This document shows positions 40,192 to 44,421 of a stretch of DNA of 44,421 bases, one piece after another; positions within the stretch are counted from its first letter, which is position 1; each line of letters starts with the position of its first letter. Position numbers and translations under genes: made by a program. A model generated the notes under the pieces. It was not told the DNA's origin. It saw nothing but the letters and a program-made list of their open reading frames with translations, and did no database searches. This DNA comes from Candidatus Saccharimonadota bacterium (GTDB lineage: Bacteria; Patescibacteriota; Saccharimonadia; Saccharimonadales; UBA4665), in NCBI GenBank assembly GCA_014377695.1, contig JACMPA010000008.1, forward strand, positions 1-44,421, given 5' to 3'.

Positions 40192-41340
40192 CTAGACGCT
40201 AGCAGCGATACTGAGGATTTGGGTAGTGCTCAGGTTGCCGTGGGTGGTGAGTTGGTACCAGACACCATTTTTGATCCAACTAGCGTCGTTGTCGCCGTAG
40301 ACATACATAATTCTATTTCCTGATTGTAGTGCCTGGTAGTTCGGGTAATTAATGGCGACATAGTTGTCTAGCAGGGTCTGATCGTCCCACTTTGTGGTTT
40401 GCTGATTCAAACTGTAATCGTTACCGCTCGCGTCGCTACGGAACGTAGTACCAACATTACCGGCACTATAGTTGAAGTTACCTACACCATAGCCGTCCGG
40501 CTGATAGCTCGGCAAAGAAGCCGTAAAGCCGGCTTGAGCGTTAGCATAACGCAGAGTGATGGCGGTTTTGTATTGTAAACCGACAAACCCGCCGATAATT
40601 AATACCGCGACTGAGGCAGCAACGACGCTAAGCGTATGATGATGCAATGGTCGCTTGCCAGCTTTGGTTACGCTCTTGGCTTGCTTGCGAGCCTGGCGGC
40701 TCGATTTACCAGGTTTAGTATGGTCGGCGTATTCAAATGTGTGTGAATCGGCAGCTGCGATAGCCCGCGTAAACATATCTTGAGATTGCTGAGATTGAGG
40801 TTCGAGTGCCTGGACTGCTGGCTGAGGTGCGTGGATTTTGACGGTGGCGGCTGCCTGAGGTACTTCCAAGACTGGAGCATTAGTTGCAAACTTGTTTATT
40901 GTGCCGCTTTTAGCCACCTGTCCGGCTCGCGTCTGTCTACGAGGATTGATTTGCGTGACCGGCCACTTGGTTGTAATGACGTTTGAGGTTGGCACTAGGG
41001 CAGCGGTAGGCGAAATGGCCTTGGTTTGGCTTTTGAAGCCCGGTCTTGGTTTGCTAACACTGCTCCGCACTAGTGTGCTCGCCCGCTGCATAGTATGTGG
41101 TTTGGTATGACTAATGTTGCGGCTAACGTCCATGACTTTACTAGTGGAAAGTGGCACTAGCGGCGCTGCCGGGGATTTAGCGGCGTGAGGAGTTAGCGCG
41201 ACCGCGCCCGGCCGACTACGCACCATGTCATTGATAGTGGGACTAGCTATTTTGCTGCCATTTTCGTCTATTGCTTCGCCCGTCACTGCATCGTAGCGAT
41301 GACCGTTTAATGTGATGGTAGTTTGTTTTTTGTTAGCCAC
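40192..41340 (-). CDS. Single-pass membrane protein with DUF4367-like end
   Basis: 382 residues from a GTG start. A cytoplasmic, Pro/Ala/Ser-rich, basic region (1-235) opens with TITLNGHRYDAVTGEAIDEN. A transmembrane helix at about 236-256 (LSVVAASVAVLIIGGFVG) leads to an external domain of about 125 residues with SASGNDYSLNQQTTKWDDQ and YVYGDNDASWIKNGVWYQL, which resembles DUF4367-type external domains of anti-sigma or sporulation-like proteins. Function unknown. It diverges from the PEGA protein gene and its 3' end overlaps an antisense plus-strand frame. Confidence 0.75.
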   Translation of the reverse strand: MANKKQTTITLNGHRYDAVTGEAIDENGSKIASPTINDMVRSRPGAVALTPHAAKSPAAPLVPLSTSKVMDVSRNISHTKPHTMQRASTLVRSSVSKPRPGFKSQTKAISPTAALVPTSNVITTKWPVTQINPRRQTRAGQVAKSGTINKFATNAPVLEVPQAAATVKIHAPQPAVQALEPQSQQSQDMFTRAIAAADSHTFEYADHTKPGKSSRQARKQAKSVTKAGKRPLHHHTLSVVAASVAVLIIGGFVGLQYKTAITLRYANAQAGFTASLPSYQPDGYGVGNFNYSAGNVGTTFRSDASGNDYSLNQQTTKWDDQTLLDNYVAINYPNYQALQSGNRIMYVYGDNDASWIKNGVWYQLTTHGNLSTTQILSIAASV

Positions 41341-41403
41341 GCGTTTGGAGCACCTTTACCGTCAACTTGTTGTCAATTATGTATACAGTTTAGCGCTACC
41401 GGC

Positions 41404-41431
41404 TTACAGCTGCAAGTTATAGTAGTATACT
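41404..41431 (+). promoter_or_regulatory. Promoter of the PEGA protein gene
   Basis: TTACAG, a 16-base spacer and TATACT (41426-41431). The ATG at 41441 is nine bases downstream, so the leader is two to four bases. Confidence 0.6.
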
Positions 41432-41440
41432 GGATTAAAT

Positions 41441-42910
41441 ATGGATTTTCTTGACCCCAAAAAGCGACAACGACGCGATATGTTTAACATCATTGGCTAT
41501 GGCTTAATCGCTATCGCACTGGTGTTTGCCGTCCGCATTCTTTTTTATCAAGCGTCGGGCTTTGGGATCGATAAAAACGGGAAGGTCACCCAAAGCGGTT
41601 TGTTATTCGTCGCTAGCTCGCCGGGTGGAGCACAGGTCCGTATAAATGGCGTGCTCGACAAGGCTCAAACCGACGCCCGCCTGTCGCTAGTTAGTGGTAC
41701 ATACAACGTCAAGTACAGTCGAGATGGCTACAACAATTGGCAGCAAACTACCAATGTCGAAGGTGGTAAAATTGTCCGGCTAGATTACGCAACACTGTTT
41801 CCTAAAAAGTTAGTAACGAATGCAGTCAAAAAGTATGAAGGTGCCGTTGGGCTGTCCACGCAAAGCCCAGACCGACGCTGGTTACTTGTTCAGAAACCTG
41901 GTAGCGACAACGTATTTGACCAATATGATTTAAAAAATCCCAAATTTCCTTCTACGGAATTGACCGTCCCTGCTACGGTGATTAGCAACGGTGCAAGTGA
42001 TAGCTGGACCCTTGGCGAATGGTCAAATGATAACGAACACGTACTAATGAACCACACCCACGACGGCGTGAGTGAGTTTGTGTTGCTAGATCGCAGCGAT
42101 ATGACTAAATCGGTAAATCTGAACACCGCCTTTGCCGTTACGCCAACGAAAGTCAGCTTAGTCGACAAAAAATTCGACCGCTTCTACGTGTATGATGCTG
42201 CGGCTCAAACGCTCAAGACTGCGCGCCTGGATGCCCCAGCGCCGCAAACGTATTTGAGCGACGTACTTGAATACCAATCCTACAGCGATAACGTCATGCT
42301 CTACGCCTCCAGTAAAACGACTACTCCCGGTAAGGTAGGTGTCGTATTGTTGCTTGGCGGTAAATCTTACTTCCTGCGTGAAGTCAGCGGCAATTCGACT
42401 TATTTACTCAACCTGACGCAGTACAACCGCGAGTGGTACGTGGCTATAGGCGCAAAAAGTGAAAGCAAAGTATATGTATATAAAAACCCCAATACCCAAC
42501 TCACCTCGAATTTAGGTCAGTTAGTCCCTATAAGTGTACTCAAAACTACTACTCCGAACCGCCTGAGTTTTTCTAGCAACGCCCGCTTCATCATGGCTGA
42601 AAATGGCTCACAATTTGGGGTATACGACGCCGAAGTAAACAAATCATACCAATATGACACCAAATTGCCGCTAGATCCACCCCAGGCCTACGCTAACTGG
42701 ATGGACGGAACTCGGCTTGCCTACTCCAGTGGCTCCAAGCTCGTGGTCTTTGATTTTGATAACACCAACCTTCAAACACTGGCCGCCATGGACGCCCAAC
42801 ATACGCCGTTCTTTGTACCAGATTATAAGTACATGTACAGTCTAGCCCCAGCTGAAAGTGGTTCACAGGCACTAACCTCAACTGCCTTGCGTACCCCGGC
42901 CGATCTTTAG
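41441..42910 (+). CDS. PEGA-domain envelope protein
   Basis: 489 residues. A basic N-terminus, one transmembrane helix at about 17-36 and an external region. Residues 52-105 form a PEGA domain (LLFVASSPGGAQVRINGVLD then LVSGTYNVKYSRDGYNNW), a small beta domain common in surface proteins. The rest is beta-rich and may form a propeller-like fold (repeats such as SPDRRWLLVQK, SNDNEHVLMNH, SSNARFIMAEN). Likely an envelope-associated protein of unknown role. Its stop overlaps the stop of the convergent sortase gene by three bases. Confidence 0.8.
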   Translation: MDFLDPKKRQRRDMFNIIGYGLIAIALVFAVRILFYQASGFGIDKNGKVTQSGLLFVASSPGGAQVRINGVLDKAQTDARLSLVSGTYNVKYSRDGYNNWQQTTNVEGGKIVRLDYATLFPKKLVTNAVKKYEGAVGLSTQSPDRRWLLVQKPGSDNVFDQYDLKNPKFPSTELTVPATVISNGASDSWTLGEWSNDNEHVLMNHTHDGVSEFVLLDRSDMTKSVNLNTAFAVTPTKVSLVDKKFDRFYVYDAAAQTLKTARLDAPAPQTYLSDVLEYQSYSDNVMLYASSKTTTPGKVGVVLLLGGKSYFLREVSGNSTYLLNLTQYNREWYVAIGAKSESKVYVYKNPNTQLTSNLGQLVPISVLKTTTPNRLSFSSNARFIMAENGSQFGVYDAEVNKSYQYDTKLPLDPPQAYANWMDGTRLAYSSGSKLVVFDFDNTNLQTLAAMDAQHTPFFVPDYKYMYSLAPAESGSQALTSTALRTPADL

Positions 42911-44169
42911 AAGATCGAATTCCAAATACGAGAGGCCAGTGATGGGCCATTACCGGGTAACCCAGCGCTGGTATCGCTGGTGGGTGCTGCGTTAGTCGTA
43001 GTAACGCTACTAGCAGTATTGCCACTTATTGCTGGGCTGATCTGCTGGCCAACAATTACGAGTCGTCGGAGCGATGTGCCAGGTGGGTCGCAGGTGATAA
43101 GGGTTGCCGTAGCAGTTTGTCCTGGTACGGGATCTAGTACCTCTACTTGTGTTGGTTCAACGACGGTTTTTGTAATAACTTTGTATACATACACCTTGCC
43201 GTTATTTGTCAGGTAAAAAGTGTCGCCCGGTACCAATGTATGAAGTAATACAAACGCGAACTTATACTTGCCCTTATTAAATATATTGTTGCTGGAGTGG
43301 CCAAAAAAGGCCGCATTGCCGTTTTCGCCGGGGAGTGCCGTCGTTGGGTAGTGTACAATTCCATTTTCGAGGTCGTTCTCAATAGCCGCCTCATCAGTTG
43401 ATTTTTGATCGTAGTTAACCGGAATTTCGACATTGATTTTAGGGATAATGACTTCGGGGGTACTCGTCGGTGCAACACCGTTGTTGTTGATAATTAGCGG
43501 TGCCGCACTGGCATTACGGCTTGGCTGATAAAACGGTGCGAGCACGACCTGATTAAACAATCCAAACAACGTGATGATAATAATGAGTGCGCCAGCGCCG
43601 AGACCGAATAGCAATGATTGGAAGTGGTGTTTGGCTTTGATTTTTCCACCTGCCGAGACCTTGTCTGCGATAACGCGGTGAATTTGTTTGGCCGTGCGGC
43701 GCTCCTTTGGAGCGCCGGCTGGGTGGACGGCAATAAGTTTAGGGGTGTGATCCTGGACCACAACGCCACTAGCAGCCTGGGGTTCTGGTTTGAGTGCAGC
43801 TACCTGTCCACTTACCTTGTGATACTTCGATACTAATTTATTACTGTCATAGAATTCCTGCCATACCTGGTGCTTTTCGTTATCGGGCAAATCAACATAA
43901 TATTCGTGCCAAGCGGTCTGAATTTCGGCTAATGATCGTCCGGAATTAACCAAACGGTGCATAAACTCTTGATGTTTGGTACGGTCTTGGATTTGTTCTT
44001 CTTCGGCAATCTCGTCCGCTGCGTTCGGCTCTTCTTTATAAATCGCGTCTAGCTTATTGCGAATAATTGCAGTCGCGGCCGCTCGGTCGTCTGCGCCAGG
44101 CAGCGGCTGGATAGTCCGGGTGTGTCGGCTACCATTAGAGTTCGAACTGGATGATGATGTGTTAGCCAT
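42907..44169 (-). CDS. Sortase (class D/E-like)
   Basis: 420 residues from the chosen start. Sortases cleave a sorting motif and attach surface proteins to the cell wall. A long charged cytoplasmic region (1-180), a transmembrane helix at about 184-206 and an external catalytic domain from about 235. Active residues: H291 in FFGHSS, C360 in ATLITC (the TLxTC motif) and arginine at 368-369 (TSLRR). The frame upstream to 44289 is rejected because AGGAC lies seven bases before the ATG at 44169. A possible substrate with LVNTG is at 25212. The long N-terminal region is unusual for the family. Confidence 0.93.
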   Translation of the reverse strand: MANTSSSSSNSNGSRHTRTIQPLPGADDRAAATAIIRNKLDAIYKEEPNAADEIAEEEQIQDRTKHQEFMHRLVNSGRSLAEIQTAWHEYYVDLPDNEKHQVWQEFYDSNKLVSKYHKVSGQVAALKPEPQAASGVVVQDHTPKLIAVHPAGAPKERRTAKQIHRVIADKVSAGGKIKAKHHFQSLLFGLGAGALIIIITLFGLFNQVVLAPFYQPSRNASAAPLIINNNGVAPTSTPEVIIPKINVEIPVNYDQKSTDEAAIENDLENGIVHYPTTALPGENGNAAFFGHSSNNIFNKGKYKFAFVLLHTLVPGDTFYLTNNGKVYVYKVITKTVVEPTQVEVLDPVPGQTATATLITCDPPGTSLRRLVIVGQQISPAISGNTASSVTTTNAAPTSDTSAGLPGNGPSLASRIWNSIF

Positions 44170-44335
44170 AAATGTCCTGCGCGCCTGTTGGCCTGCGTTA
44201 CTTACTCTATTATAGCAATTCACGCAGGCTACGGGTCCAGAAAGTATAATCGAGCTTACACTTTCTTCCCAGCCCTCGGTATAGTACAATTACCCCTGAT
44301 AATCACAATACCAATTACAGTTGGCAAATGATTAT

Positions 44336-44421
44336 GGGCGAGTGGTGGAATGGTAGACACGCCAGACTCAAAATCTTGTGAGCAATAGCTCGTGTGGGTT
44401 CAAGTCCCACCTCGCCCACCA
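44336..44421 (+). tRNA. tRNA-Leu (anticodon CAA)
   Basis: Acceptor GGGCGAG pairs with CTCGCCC; the loop CTCAAAA carries CAA at 44369-44371; a long variable arm (GAGC-AATA-GCTC) is typical of tRNA-Leu; T arm GTGGG-TTCAAGT-CCCAC; CCA encoded. The anticodon stem has one C-T mismatch (CCAGA against TCTTG). The window ends on the last base of the CCA. Confidence 0.92.

Noticed and set aside
1-44421. Recoded UGA (SR1/Gracilibacteria code)
   Set aside because: Several intact genes end on TGA at their family's normal length, for example gltX and the 87-residue cassette gene.
1-44421. CRISPR array, IS element or prophage
   Set aside because: No regularly spaced repeats, transposase, integrase or phage structural gene was seen.

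Overview
The window looks like a chromosomal segment of a streamlined bacterium of the Candidate Phyla Radiation, most likely Candidatus Saccharibacteria (TM7). This is inferred from gene content and style: a shortened division/cell-wall cluster, a class D/E-like sortase, DUF3048 and PEGA envelope proteins, many small orphan membrane proteins, and short or absent 5' leaders. TGA is read as stop (for example in gltX and in the cassette gene ending at 30644), so the recoded SR1/Gracilibacteria code does not apply. No rRNA, CRISPR array, prophage or transposase was seen.

Layout. 17-1491: an RBBP9-like serine hydrolase and two small membrane proteins. 1563-10338: a compact dcw cluster on the + strand (mraZ, rsmH, ftsL-like, ftsI, mraY, ftsW, murG, ftsQ) that lacks murC/D/E/F, ddl, ftsA and ftsZ; four MraZ-type boxes precede mraZ. 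10339-11068 is a 730-base gap. 11069-15163 (- strand): an orphan gene, a sigma-region-4/HARE-HTH fusion and topA. 15491-16816: two tiny convergent genes sharing a terminator, then dprA. 16970-17396: a strong promoter, a highly folded roughly 390-nt stretch and an intrinsic terminator, with no ORF; this is an unassigned structured RNA. 17566-21130: pth, der, two overlapping small orphan genes and a pseudouridine synthase. 21205-23882: a histidine kinase and a receiver protein with a very long Pro/Ala-rich tail. 24050-24124: tRNA-Glu(CTC). 24337-26784: a 2OG-oxygenase-like protein, a surface protein with a sortase-like tail and a membrane protein. 26785-28641: rlmH, an ECF-like sigma factor and a TylF-type methyltransferase. 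28903-30907: a Y-family polymerase operon with three tiny genes, two of them paralogous. 31205-37986: an orphan CxC protein, then an envelope/signalling run (DUF3048, histidine kinase, receiver, RND transporter). 38035-39605: gltX with an overlapping 48-aa membrane protein gene. 39772-44169: a possibly broken gene, a DUF4367-like membrane protein, a PEGA protein and the sortase. The window ends exactly on tRNA-Leu(CAA).

How it fits together. The dcw genes build and translocate lipid II and drive septation. The sortase, the LVNTG-tailed surface protein, DUF3048 and PEGA proteins belong to the envelope. Two kinase/receiver pairs lack DNA-binding outputs. About ten genes carry a sigma-70-type -10 element only 5-8 bases before the start codon, which predicts leaderless mRNAs, while genes inside operons tend to have Shine-Dalgarno sequences or overlapping stop/start codons. 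The strongest candidates for something undescribed are the structured RNA at about 17005-17396, the polymerase cassette at 28903-30907, and the leaderless start architecture.
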